NCBI GenBank assembly: GCA_020638905.1
Contig: JACKHP010000017.1
Coordinates: 20,347-84,346, forward strand
Source of the DNA: Planctomycetota bacterium
GTDB lineage: Bacteria > Planctomycetota > B15-G4
DNA: 64,000 nt
Direction of reading: 5' to 3'
Shown here one piece after another: positions 19,801 to 28,643 of this stretch; positions within the stretch are counted from its first letter, which is position 1, and each line of letters starts with the position of its first letter. A program made the position numbers and the translations under genes. The notes under the pieces were generated by a model, which had not been told where the DNA came from, searched no databases, and saw nothing but the letters and a program-made list of their open reading frames with translations.

Positions 19801-21750
19801 ATGGACCTCTGGCAGGGTGATCTCGGGCAGTTCCTCGCAGCGAGCCGCAGTGGATCGCTCGCCGGCGAGATGTCCGGTCGCTTCGCGATGCTGCACGGCA
19901 AGCAACCGAGTGCCGGCGAGTTCCGCTCATGGCAGCGTTCACTCGATGAACTGGCCCAGTTGCTGGGGCGCACGCAGTTGGGCGACGTAGGCGTCACGAT
20001 GGGCAGTGCCACGCGATCTGCCCAGGGCATGAGAGTCGCCGAGCCGCGCGGCTCCGAGGTCGGCGTCTGCACCGAGTACCACCTGCCGCTCCAGGCCAAG
20101 CGCGTCGACGTGATGCTGTTCGGCGAATCGTCGCAGGGCACGCCCAACTCGCTCGTCGTCGAACTCAAGCAGTGGTCGGAGGCGTCCCTCGAGGACGAGG
20201 ACGCGATCAACGTGCTGGCCCACGGCCGCGAGCACGCCCATCCCAGCCGCCAGGCGCTCGACTACGCCGGCTACCTCGCGAGCTACCACTCGGCCTACGC
20301 CGACGAGTCGATCGAGGCGCGGCCCATGGCCTGGTGCCACGACCTCTCCCCGGACGGCGCCCGCGCCCTGCGTGACCCGCGCTTCGACGACCTCCTCGCC
20401 GCGAGCCCGCTCTTCACCGGCGACGATCGCGTCGCGCTGGCCGAACACCTGACCGAGCGTCTCGCCGGTGGCCACGGACGCGACCTGATGCACGCGGTGA
20501 CCGGCGGCGGATTCGAGCCGAGCAAGCAGGTCATCGAATGCCTCGCCGAAGTCCTGCGCCACGAGGACGAGTGGCACCTGCTCGACGCCCAGCGCGTCGC
20601 TCACGGCGCGATCCTCGCCGAGGTCCGGCGCATGCAGCGATCGAAGGGCCGCCGGACCCTGCTCGTCCGAGGAGGCCCCGGCACGGGCAAGACGGTCATC
20701 GCCGTGCAACTCCTCGCCGATGCGCTGCGCCTCGGCTTCAAGGCGGCGCACTCGACGGGCGGCAAGGCCTTCACGACGGCCCTGCGCAGCCGCTTCAAGG
20801 GCGCCCAGGACCTCTTCGTCTGGAACATGAACCTGCGCAAGGCGCCCACCCAGGGACTCGACCTGCTCCTGGTCGACGAGGCCCACCGCATCCGCGAGAC
20901 GAGCGACACGCGCTGGACGAAGGCGATCGAACGCACGGGCAGAGCGCAGGTCGACGAGTTGATCGACGCCGCGAAGGTGACGGTCTTCCTGCTCGACGAG
21001 AACCAGTTCATGCGCCCCGACGAGATCGGCACCACCGCACTCATCGAAGGCGCGGCGAGCCGGCTCGAGGTCCCGATACGCACCTACGACCTGCAGACCC
21101 AGTTCCGCTGCGGCGGTTGCGAGGAGTACGTCGCCTGGGTCGACCGGCTGCTCGGATTCGAGGACGACGACCTCGGACCCTGGGGCGCCGCCTACGACGC
21201 GTCGCTCGTCGAGAGACCCGAAGACCTCGATGCGATGCTCGCCGCGGCCAGGCGCGCGGGCGAGTCCGCGCGGCTCGTGGCGGGGTTCTGCTGGAAGTGG
21301 AGTGCCGTGCCCCCAGGCGGCGGCCTGGTCGACGACGTGCAGATCGGGCGGTGGACTCGGCCGTGGAACGAGAAGCCCGACGAGAAGAAGTCCTACCGGC
21401 CGGACACCCATCCCTACACGAAGTGGGCCACGACCGAGGCCGGATGGCAGCAGATCGGCTGCGTGTACTCGGCCCAGGGCTTCGAGTTCGACCGCGTCGG
21501 CGTCATCTGGGGCGACGATCTCGTGTGGCGCGGCGACCGCTGGGTCGCCCGGAAGGAGGCCAGCCACGACAAGCCGGTACGCGCGGCCAAGGACAAGATG
21601 GAGCGCCTCGTCCGCAACGCGTACCGTGTGTTGCTCACGCGTGGCATGAGGGCCACGTCGATCCTGTGCCTCGACGACGAGACACGGACCCACGTCGCGG
21701 ACTCGCTCGCGACGCGGCGGGCGACGGCAACCGGGGAGCGATCGACGTGA
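19801..21750 (+). CDS. DUF2075/Schlafen-like DNA/RNA helicase with N-terminal nuclease-like domain
   Basis: 649 residues. The N-terminal part (about 95-130) has RVDVMLFG followed by SLVVELKQW, an Asp...Glu-x-Lys arrangement as in PD-(D/E)xK nucleases. The ATPase part has Walker A RGGPGTGKTV (about 288-297), Walker B DLLLVDEAHRI (about 354-364), LLDENQFM (motif III-like), the Arg-containing LQTQFRCGG, and late helicase motifs GCVYSAQGFEFDRVGVIWGD and NAYRVLLTRGM. This is the DUF2075 (Schlafen group 3-like) arrangement. A few codons rare here (AGA, ATA) occur, which hints at transfer. Its last bases overlap the MazG-like gene by 4 bp (GTGA). A defence role is inferred from family and pairing, not shown. 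Confidence 0.85.
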   Translation: MDLWQGDLGQFLAASRSGSLAGEMSGRFAMLHGKQPSAGEFRSWQRSLDELAQLLGRTQLGDVGVTMGSATRSAQGMRVAEPRGSEVGVCTEYHLPLQAKRVDVMLFGESSQGTPNSLVVELKQWSEASLEDEDAINVLAHGREHAHPSRQALDYAGYLASYHSAYADESIEARPMAWCHDLSPDGARALRDPRFDDLLAASPLFTGDDRVALAEHLTERLAGGHGRDLMHAVTGGGFEPSKQVIECLAEVLRHEDEWHLLDAQRVAHGAILAEVRRMQRSKGRRTLLVRGGPGTGKTVIAVQLLADALRLGFKAAHSTGGKAFTTALRSRFKGAQDLFVWNMNLRKAPTQGLDLLLVDEAHRIRETSDTRWTKAIERTGRAQVDELIDAAKVTVFLLDENQFMRPDEIGTTALIEGAASRLEVPIRTYDLQTQFRCGGCEEYVAWVDRLLGFEDDDLGPWGAAYDASLVERPEDLDAMLAAARRAGESARLVAGFCWKWSAVPPGGGLVDDVQIGRWTRPWNEKPDEKKSYRPDTHPYTKWATTEAGWQQIGCVYSAQGFEFDRVGVIWGDDLVWRGDRWVARKEASHDKPVRAAKDKMERLVRNAYRVLLTRGMRATSILCLDDETRTHVADSLATRRATATGERST

Positions 21751-22124
21751 CGGCAGACGACGACGGCTGGGACCTGCGCGAGGTCGTACGCAAGCTCCGC
21801 GCGTTCCGCGATGCACGCGACTGGAGTCAGTTCCACGCGCCGAAGGACCTCGCCGCCGCCCTGGCCATCGAGGCCGGCGAGCTGCAGCAGCTCTTCCTGT
21901 GGAAGCGCCCCGACGAGATCGAGGCGATCGTGACGAGCGAGGAGGGACGCGGTCACATCGCAGCCGAGATCGCCGACGTCCTGACGTTCGCGCTCTACCT
22001 GGCCGACCGCCTGGAGATCGACGTCGCGGGGGCCATCGCGGCGAAGATCGCGCGGAACGAGAGCCGCTATCCGGCCGACGAGCACCGGGGTGTCGCCGAT
22101 CGGGCGAGGCGGCGCGGCAGGTAG
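21747..22124 (+). CDS. MazG-like nucleotide pyrophosphohydrolase
   Basis: A 125-residue all-alpha NTP pyrophosphatase of the small MazG/dCTPase type. The metal-binding pattern is visible: AIEAGELQQLFLW (E-x-x-E helix) and EIADVLTFALYLADRL (E-x-x-D helix), with a terminal KIARNESRYP. It hydrolyses nucleoside triphosphates to monophosphate and pyrophosphate, possibly modified or excess nucleotides. The GTG start overlaps the helicase stop (GTGA), so both proteins should be made together. The length and motifs fit the family well. Pairing with a nuclease-helicase suggests depletion or cleaning of nucleotides during phage attack, but this is inference. Confidence 0.88.
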   Translation: MTADDDGWDLREVVRKLRAFRDARDWSQFHAPKDLAAALAIEAGELQQLFLWKRPDEIEAIVTSEEGRGHIAAEIADVLTFALYLADRLEIDVAGAIAAKIARNESRYPADEHRGVADRARRRGR

Positions 22125-22373
22125 TCGCCGTCGCGCACGAGCCCGCGGGTCCTCGTTCGGGATCGCCGCGTCGAATCGCGGCGGATCCCGCGCCCGGACC
22201 GCACCACGTGGGTCGAGCCGGGCGATCCCGCACGCGACGAGCTGCTCGGTCCGCTCGCCGAGCTCTTCTCGGTCGACGCGATCTTCCGACGGCGGGCGCC
22301 GGATTTCCGTGTCGGCCGGCGCGGACCGCTGCGGCGCAGGGGGGAGAGACATCTCCCCTCCCGGACACCGACG

Positions 22374-23978
22374 ATGACCCCCCTCGACTCCCGGCCGCAT
22401 CGCGCGGCCCGCCTCGCCCTTCCCTTCGCAGCCGCCGCCGCCCTGCTGCTCACGCCCGCCGCCTCGGCCCAGCAGTTCGTCGCGGTCGAGTCGGCCAACC
22501 TCGCGTCGGTCACGCCCCTGGGCGGCGGCGCCTACGAACTCACCCTGTCCGGCGACCCCGGCCCCGGCACGCGGCAGTGGTTCCACTTCGCGGTCGAGGA
22601 CGCGGGCGGGATGACGCTCACGTTCGTCGTGCGCGACTTCACCATCGGCACGCCCTGGGTGAACGGCATGACGCCGTGCGTCTCGTCGTCCCCCGACGAC
22701 CCGACGAGCTGGACGCGCGTCGCGCCCGCCGACACCTCGTTCGACGACGCGAACGACGACCTCACCTTCAGCTTCACGTTCCCGGACGACGACGCCTGGC
22801 ACTTCGCGTACTCGTTCGTCTACCCGGTCTCGCGCGCCGACGCGCTCGTCGACGACATCGCGGCCAGCCCCTACGCCAGCGCGAGCATCCTCACCCAGTC
22901 GCTCGAGGGACGCGACGTGCGCATGCTCGAGATCACCGAGGGCGCGCTGCCCGGCAAGACGGGCATCTGGATCCAGGCGCGACAGCACGCCGCCGAGTGC
23001 GGTGCCTCGTGGACCTGCGAGGCCTTCCTCGACTGGCTCGTCGGACCCAGCCAGAAGGCGCGCGCCGTGCGCCGGCACGCCGTGGTGCGCGTCGTCCCGA
23101 TGATGAACCCCGACGGCGTGGCGCACGGTCACTACCGCCGCAACCTGGCCGGCCTCGACCTCAACCGCGAGTGGGACACACCCAGCTACGCCGACTCGCC
23201 CTCGGTGGCCGCGGTGCTCGACGAGCTGGCGGCCTTCGACGCGGCCGTCGGACTCGACCTGTTCTTCGACCTGCACACGAGCTCGTCCGACCTGAAGAAC
23301 TGGGTCTACGGCGTCGACGGCGACGCGCAGTTCGACGCGCAGGAGCGAGGACTCGCCGAGGCCCTGCACGACCACCACGACGAGTTCTCGTACGCAGGGT
23401 CTTCGTGGGTGGCCGACGACCCGGGCGTGGCGAAGAACCGCGTCCACGCGCTGTGGCCCGACGCGCTGAGCTACACGCTCGAGCAGACGATCCACACCAT
23501 CCCGTACAGCGCGGTGGCGGGACAGCCGGTGACGATCGCGCGCTACGAGGCGATGGGCGTGGCGCTCGGCGAGACGCTCCAGGCGTTCCTCGGCTTCACG
23601 ACCAAGTCGTGGCTCGAGCTGCCCCTCGATCTCGCCCTGCCGGGGTCGCTCGGAGCCCTCGGCATCGCCGGCAGCGGCACCCTCGAGGCGGGCACGCCGT
23701 TCGCGATCGAGCTCGACAACGCGCAGCCCGACGTGATGGCCTTCTGCTTCGTCGGGCTGTCGCGCATCGACGCGCCGTTCAAGGGTGGCGTGCTCGTGCC
23801 GTCGCCCGACCTGATCGTGCCCGTCCCGACCGACGTCGCCGGCGCGACCGCGGTCGGCGGCATCTGGCCGAGCGGCATCCCCTCGGCGGCGACGTTCTGG
23901 GCGCAGTGGTGGACGCTCGACCCGACGGCGGCGGCCGGCTTCGCGTCGAGCACGGGGCTGCAGGGCACGACGCCCTGA
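22374..23978 (+). CDS. secreted M14 zinc carboxypeptidase with PFKGG C-terminal module
   Basis: 534 residues with a clear signal peptide (LALPFAAAAALLLTPAASAQ). Residues 25-165 form the beta-sandwich N-domain typical of cytosolic-carboxypeptidase-like M14 enzymes. The peptidase domain has zinc ligands in RQHAAECGAS (H-x-x-E, near 203) and DLHTSS (near 300), substrate-binding NPDGVAHGHYRRN and LDLNREW, and the catalytic Glu in TLEQTIH (near 370). The last 110 residues form a separate module with [14 protein letters not shown] and AQWWTLDPTAAAGFA, shared with proteins at 25141, 26846 and 44400. It likely trims peptides outside the cytoplasm. It stands alone and ends in a strong hairpin. Confidence 0.88.
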   Translation: MTPLDSRPHRAARLALPFAAAAALLLTPAASAQQFVAVESANLASVTPLGGGAYELTLSGDPGPGTRQWFHFAVEDAGGMTLTFVVRDFTIGTPWVNGMTPCVSSSPDDPTSWTRVAPADTSFDDANDDLTFSFTFPDDDAWHFAYSFVYPVSRADALVDDIAASPYASASILTQSLEGRDVRMLEITEGALPGKTGIWIQARQHAAECGASWTCEAFLDWLVGPSQKARAVRRHAVVRVVPMMNPDGVAHGHYRRNLAGLDLNREWDTPSYADSPSVAAVLDELAAFDAAVGLDLFFDLHTSSSDLKNWVYGVDGDAQFDAQERGLAEALHDHHDEFSYAGSSWVADDPGVAKNRVHALWPDALSYTLEQTIHTIPYSAVAGQPVTIARYEAMGVALGETLQAFLGFTTKSWLELPLDLALPGSLGALGIAGSGTLEAGTPFAIELDNAQPDVMAFCFVGLSRIDAPFKGGVLVPSPDLIVPVPTDVAGATAVGGIWPSGIPSAATFWAQWWTLDPTAAAGFASSTGLQGTTP

Positions 23979-23989
23979 CGCGCGGATCT

Positions 23990-24021
23990 GCGTGGCGGTG
24001 CGCGAGAGCGCGCCGCCACGC
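23990..24021. terminator. 14-bp GC hairpin with GAGA tetraloop between convergent genes
   Basis: The arms (23990-24003 and 24008-24021) pair over 14 positions with one G-U wobble around a GAGA (GNRA-type) loop. It lies 12 bp after the peptidase stop and 83 bp beyond the convergent PPK2 gene, so it can serve both directions. Confidence 0.72.
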
Positions 24022-24103
24022 TTCACGCGCAGCCCACCGCCTCGCGCAACACGAGCTGTCTGGCGATCTCGATCTCGTCGCCGTCGAGCTCGCGCCTCCC
24101 CGT

Positions 24104-24976
24104 CTACTCCTTCTCGAGCTTCTCGCGGACGCGCTTCAGCTCGGCGCGCCGCGCGTCGGACGTCTCGGGCCACGCGAGGCCGAGGGAGCGCAGGGTCTCG
24201 AGCACGGTCTCGGCCACGATCAGGCGCGCGTTCTCCTTGTCGTCGGCGGGGACGACGTACCACGGTGCGTGCTTGGTGCTGGTGGCCGAGAGGCAGTCCT
24301 CGTAGGCGCGCATGTAGTCGTCCCAGTGCGCGCGCTCGGTGACGTCGGCGTCGCTGAACTTCCAGTTCTTCTCGGGCTCGTCGATGCGCGCCAGGAAGCG
24401 CTTCTTCTGCTCGCCCTTCGAGAGGTGCAGGAAGAACTTCACGATGCGCGTGCCGTTGCGATGCAGGTGCTTCTCGAGGTGCCTGATCGAGCGGTAGCGC
24501 TCGTCCCAGATCGTCTCCTCGTCGACGAGCTCGTCGGGGATGGCCTGGCTGCGCAGGATCTCGGGGTGCACGCGCACCACGAGCACCTCCTCGTAGTACG
24601 AGCGGTTGAAGATGCCGATGCGTCCGCGCTCGGGCAGGCAGCGCGTCGTACGCCACAGGAAGTCGTGCTCGAGCTCCTCGGCCGACGGGTGCTTGAACGA
24701 GAAGACCTGGCAGCCCTGGGGGTTCACGCCCGACATGACGTGCCGGATCGCACCGTCCTTGCCGGCCGCGTCCATCGCCTGGAAGACGAGCAGCAGCGCC
24801 CAGCGGTCGGACGCGTAGTGCATGCGCTGCAGATCGGCGAGCTGCTCGACCTGCTTGGCGAGCTGCTTCTCGTAGTCTTGCTTGTCGTCGTAGAAGGCGT
24901 CGACCTTCGTGGGCAGCTTCGAGAGGTCGACCTTGCCGTCGGGACGCACGCGGAAGTCGTCGGGGTCGAGCTTCAT
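24104..24976 (-). CDS. ppk2: polyphosphate kinase 2 family phosphotransferase
   Basis: A 290-residue PPK2 enzyme, which moves phosphate between polyphosphate and nucleotides. Walker A is [19 protein letters not shown], followed by [19 protein letters not shown], the lid [19 protein letters not shown] and the Walker B-like [13 protein letters not shown]. The sequence pattern most resembles class III PPK2 enzymes, which can phosphorylate AMP and ADP; class assignment is tentative. The length fits single-domain members. ATG at 24974-24976 is chosen because upstream sequence is low complexity. It is convergent with the M14 peptidase and may share the terminator there. Confidence 0.93.
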   Translation of the reverse strand: MKLDPDDFRVRPDGKVDLSKLPTKVDAFYDDKQDYEKQLAKQVEQLADLQRMHYASDRWALLLVFQAMDAAGKDGAIRHVMSGVNPQGCQVFSFKHPSAEELEHDFLWRTTRCLPERGRIGIFNRSYYEEVLVVRVHPEILRSQAIPDELVDEETIWDERYRSIRHLEKHLHRNGTRIVKFFLHLSKGEQKKRFLARIDEPEKNWKFSDADVTERAHWDDYMRAYEDCLSATSTKHAPWYVVPADDKENARLIVAETVLETLRSLGLAWPETSDARRAELKRVREKLEKE

Positions 24977-25050
24977 CGGGACGGGCCTCGCTGCGGGACG
25001 CGGGGTCGAGCCGCCGCGCCGCGCGGCACGGAACCGCGCAGGACGACGAC

Positions 25051-25091
25051 GGGCCGGCGCACGCGGGGTCGCCCCCCGCGCGCGCCGGCCC
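25051..25091 (-). terminator. long GC hairpin downstream of the FG-GAP gene
   Basis: GGGCCGGCGC and GCGCCGGCCC form a perfect 10-bp base, and an inner GCGGGG/CCCCGC pairing continues the stem. It lies 50 bp past the stop of the leftward FG-GAP gene and just before the PPK2 promoter region. Confidence 0.65.
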
Positions 25092-25140
25092 GCATCCTCG
25101 CATGCGCGGTCGCGTCGGCGCACGACCTCCGCTGCGTGCG

Positions 25141-26781
25141 CTACGGCAGGAACGACGCGGCGATCGCGTTCGAGAGCGCGAAGCCCTTCGCCTGCGTCGG
25201 GTCCTGCACGACGTACTGGATGAAGACGTCCAGCGGTCCGCCGCCGCCCGGCACGCCGAGCAGCCGGATCGCGCCGTCGGGTCCCGTGACGAGCACGACG
25301 CCGATCCCCGCGCCCACATCGGGCACGAGCACGCCGCCCTTGAACGGCGCCCCCAGCACGTCGAGCGACAGGCACAGCAGCGCGGGACGGTTCGGCGCCG
25401 CGTCCTCGAGCCGCAGGTCGGCGTGCAGGCCCGCGGCGAGTTCGGCCCCGTACATCGCGAGCGTCGCGCCGCCCGGCCCGCCGAAGCCCAGGTCGGGCTG
25501 GACGACCACCGGCGAGACCACGCTCACGACGCCCTGCTTGCCGTTCGGCGCCAGGGCGTACGGCGCGCCCAGGGCCAGGTCGGCCCATCCGTCGCCGGAC
25601 ACATCACCCAGGCCGGCGACCTCGCGCCCGAAGGTCGGCGTGCCGGGAGACACGAGGTCGTCGCCCAGCGGCAGGCCCGTCGCCAGCGAGAGCACGCGCG
25701 CGGAGTAGCCCGAGCCGCCGAGCGGCGAGGTGCCCACCACGAGATCGCCGGTGCCGTCCTGGTCGACGTCGCCGGCGCCGTCCAGCGAGGCCCCGAACTG
25801 GTCGCCGGGTGCCGCGCCGACGAACGTGTAGGCGGGCACGCCGTTCGGGCCGCGGTAGACGTGCACCGCGCCGCGCGCGTCGTCCTCCGAGTAGGCACTC
25901 ACGGCCACGTCGGCGTAGCCGTCGTGGTCGATGTCGCCGACGCCGACCACCGAGCCGCCGTAGCTCGTGAGGGTCGTGGACGCGTAGCGCTTGAAGATGA
26001 CCGCGCCGTCGCGGCCCGAGCGCACCTCGATGCGTCCCGTGAGGTCGCCCAGCGACTGGTCGCCGGACGCGGACAGCAGCACGTCGTCGCGACCGTCGCC
26101 GTCGACGTCTCCGGCGCCCGCGACGTCCCAGCCCATGCGGTCCCACTGGGCGCCCACGAACTGCAGCAACTGCGTGCCCGTGTTGCCCTTGAACACCCGG
26201 GCGCGGCCCGCGAAGGTGAGACCGCCGAGGATGCCGTCGTAGTCGGGCGCGCCGGCCACGAGATCGGGCAGCCCGTCGCCGTCGATGTCCCCGGCGCGCG
26301 CCACCGAGTAGCCGAAGTGCTCGCCGACGCGGGTCCCGTGCAGCACGTACAGCGTGGCGCCGTTCTTGCCCGAGACGACGGACACCGAGCCGGTCTGGTC
26401 ACCGCCCAGGTCGGCGTCCGGCGCGCCCACCGCGAGGTCGTCGAAGCCGTCGCCGTTCACGTCTCCGAGCCCGGCCACCGCGAACTCGAAGTGATCGCCC
26501 GCCGCCGCGCCGTGCAGCACGAGCAGCACCGACCAGTCCTGGCCCGAGTAGACGTAGGCGCTGCCGCTGTCCGAGCCGTGGTCGTCGTCGTTGGGTTCTC
26601 CGACGAGCACGTCGAGGATGCCGTCGTGGTTCACGTCGAAGGCGGCACTCACCGCGCGACCGAACTGTCCGTCGGTGGCCGTGGCGGAGAAGTCGTGGTG
26701 ATGGAGCTGCGCCGCGGCGGGAGCAGCGAGGAGTGCGCCGCCGGCGAGCGCGAGGAGTCCGGCTTCGAGCAGGGAGGACAT
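25141..26781 (-). CDS. secreted FG-GAP repeat protein with PFKGG C-terminal module (paralogue A)
   Basis: 546 residues. After a signal peptide ([15 protein letters not shown]) come about seven integrin-alpha-like FG-GAP blades. Each has a calcium-loop D-x-(N/D)-x-D-G motif and VGAP-type ends, for example [67 protein letters not shown] and [13 protein letters not shown]. The last 110 residues form the module with [17 protein letters not shown] and [14 protein letters not shown]. It should fold as a seven-bladed calcium-binding propeller on the cell surface or in the periplasm. The ligand is unknown. It lies directly downstream of a close paralogue (64 bp gap, same strand), probably a tandem duplication in one operon. 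Confidence 0.87.
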   Translation of the reverse strand: MSSLLEAGLLALAGGALLAAPAAAQLHHHDFSATATDGQFGRAVSAAFDVNHDGILDVLVGEPNDDDHGSDSGSAYVYSGQDWSVLLVLHGAAAGDHFEFAVAGLGDVNGDGFDDLAVGAPDADLGGDQTGSVSVVSGKNGATLYVLHGTRVGEHFGYSVARAGDIDGDGLPDLVAGAPDYDGILGGLTFAGRARVFKGNTGTQLLQFVGAQWDRMGWDVAGAGDVDGDGRDDVLLSASGDQSLGDLTGRIEVRSGRDGAVIFKRYASTTLTSYGGSVVGVGDIDHDGYADVAVSAYSEDDARGAVHVYRGPNGVPAYTFVGAAPGDQFGASLDGAGDVDQDGTGDLVVGTSPLGGSGYSARVLSLATGLPLGDDLVSPGTPTFGREVAGLGDVSGDGWADLALGAPYALAPNGKQGVVSVVSPVVVQPDLGFGGPGGATLAMYGAELAAGLHADLRLEDAAPNRPALLCLSLDVLGAPFKGGVLVPDVGAGIGVVLVTGPDGAIRLLGVPGGGGPLDVFIQYVVQDPTQAKGFALSNAIAASFLP

Positions 26782-26845
26782 GGGAGTCGTCCGAAGGGAG
26801 GGGTACGGGTAGGAGATGGTCAGCGCGCGCGCCGTGCGCCGCGGT

Positions 26846-28480
26846 TCAGGGCAGGAAGCTCGCGTGCACCGCGTTCGAGAGGTCGAAGCCGAGGGGCTGC
26901 GCGGCGTCCTGTACGAGGCACTGCAGCCAGAGGTCGAAGAGCCCCAGACCGCCGGGCACGTCGGGGATCAGCAGCGCGCCCTGCGCGTCGGTGGCGAACA
27001 CGAAGCCCGCGCCGACACCGGGAGTGAGGTCGGGTACGAGCACGCCGCCCTTGAACGGCAGGTGCAGCTCGCCGAACGCGAGCGCGAGCAGCGTGGCCGC
27101 GTGGGCCGGCGCACCGCTCATGCGGAGGTCGGCCTTCCCGCCCGTCCGCAGCGGCGTGCCGTACATCGCGAGGCTCACCGGGCCCGGGCCCGCGAAGCCG
27201 GCGGAGGGCTGCACGGTCACCGGGCTCATGACCGTGGCCGTGCCGCTGTAGCCGGCCGTCAGGAAGTGGTTGGGCGCGCCGACGGCCACGTCGATCCAGC
27301 CGTCACCGCTCACGTCACCGAGAGCCGCGATCGAGTATCCGAACTGTGATTGCGGCGGGCCGGTCAGGTCGTCGCACAGCGGGAGCCCCGACTTGCCGGA
27401 GAGGCAGCGCACGTACGGCGGCTTGTTGCCTCCCTGCGGATTCGTGCCGCCGAGGAAGTCGGGCGTGCCGTCCTCGTCGGCGTCGCCCGCGGTGGCGACG
27501 CACGACCCGAAGCGATCCTCCTGGGCGTCGCCGTGGAACGTCCACCAGGCCGCGCCGACCGGGCCGCGGAAGACGTGCATCGCTCCGGCGAACGTGGTCT
27601 CGCCCATGGCGCCCACGAGCACGTCGACGAGACCGTCGCCGTCGGCGTCGCCGGCCATGTCGAGCGAGCAGCCGAAGTACGACACGACCGAGCCGTAGCG
27701 GGTGAAGACCAGGCTGCCGTCGTGTCCCGAGCGCACGTCGATGCGACCCGCCTCGAAGCCGCCCGACGCGTCGCCGGGGGCGTTCATGAGCAGGTCGTCC
27801 CAGCCGTCGCCGTCGACGTCGCCGCCGCCGGCCACGCGCAGGCCGAGCAGGTTGTCGGGCTTGCCGACGAACGAGAACAGGATCGCGCCGTTCGCGCCCG
27901 ACAGCACGCGCACGCGTCCCGCGTCGGGCAGCGTGCCGAGGACGCCGTCGTAGAACGGCGCGCCCGCGACCACGTCGACCTTGCCGTCGTGGTCGATGTC
28001 GCCGGCGCGCGCCACCGAGTAGCCGAACTGCTCCCCGGACGAGCCGTGCAGCGTCCAGAGCGTGGCGCCGGTCTTGCCCGAGAGCACGCGCACCATGCCC
28101 GAGCGCTGCCCGTTGCCGTCGGACCACGGCGCGCCCACCGCGACGTCGGCGAAGCCGTCGCCGTTCACGTCGCCGAGGCCGGCGGCGGCGAAGCCGAACT
28201 GGTCGTCGGCGTGGTCGCCGTGGAAGACGCGCAGCAGCGACCAGTCGCCTCCCGAGCGCACGAAGAGCGAGCCCGATCCGACCGACGGCTCGCCCACGAA
28301 CACGTCGCCGACGTTGTCGTGGTTCACGTCGAAGGCCGCGCCCACGCAGTGTCCCATCGCGCCCTGACCGGTGGGGTAGACGCTCGTGTGGACGATCTGC
28401 GCCGGCGTGTCGACGCCCAGCAGCAGCGAGAGCAGACCGGCGGACAGCACCGGCAGAGAAGCAGGACGACGCGCGGACAT
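26846..28480 (-). CDS. secreted FG-GAP repeat protein with PFKGG C-terminal module (paralogue B)
   Basis: 544 residues, the same architecture as the next gene downstream: a signal peptide (SLPVLSAGLLSLLLGVDTPAQ), about seven FG-GAP blades ([96 protein letters not shown]) and the C-terminal module ([30 protein letters not shown]). ATG at 28478-28480 gives the signal peptide; in-frame sequence upstream is Arg-rich and unlikely to be translated. The pair sits downstream of a Ser/Thr kinase gene on the same strand (163 bp away). Confidence 0.87.
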   Translation of the reverse strand: MSARRPASLPVLSAGLLSLLLGVDTPAQIVHTSVYPTGQGAMGHCVGAAFDVNHDNVGDVFVGEPSVGSGSLFVRSGGDWSLLRVFHGDHADDQFGFAAAGLGDVNGDGFADVAVGAPWSDGNGQRSGMVRVLSGKTGATLWTLHGSSGEQFGYSVARAGDIDHDGKVDVVAGAPFYDGVLGTLPDAGRVRVLSGANGAILFSFVGKPDNLLGLRVAGGGDVDGDGWDDLLMNAPGDASGGFEAGRIDVRSGHDGSLVFTRYGSVVSYFGCSLDMAGDADGDGLVDVLVGAMGETTFAGAMHVFRGPVGAAWWTFHGDAQEDRFGSCVATAGDADEDGTPDFLGGTNPQGGNKPPYVRCLSGKSGLPLCDDLTGPPQSQFGYSIAALGDVSGDGWIDVAVGAPNHFLTAGYSGTATVMSPVTVQPSAGFAGPGPVSLAMYGTPLRTGGKADLRMSGAPAHAATLLALAFGELHLPFKGGVLVPDLTPGVGAGFVFATDAQGALLIPDVPGGLGLFDLWLQCLVQDAAQPLGFDLSNAVHASFLP

Positions 28481-28643
28481 GACGGGTTCCAGGTGCGGGG
28501 AGGTCGCCTCGCGCGTCACGGGCCTCGTGCCCGGACGGAAGCGACGGGCCACAGATCCGGAGTCGCCCGGAGAGGTCTCCCGCAATTGCCAGCGGACGGC
28601 GCGCGGGTCGCGCAGTGCCGGCCTCTCACGCGCAGGCGGCGCC

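Noticed and set aside
18107..19942. Minus-strand frame of about 610 residues opposite the APC permease
   Set aside because: Antisense shadow with Glu/Arg/His-rich repeats; the permease frame has twelve clean membrane helices.
25141..28480. The two FG-GAP genes considered as one gene broken by a frameshift
   Set aside because: Each has its own signal peptide, full set of blades and complete C-terminal module, with 64 bp between them; they are tandem paralogues.
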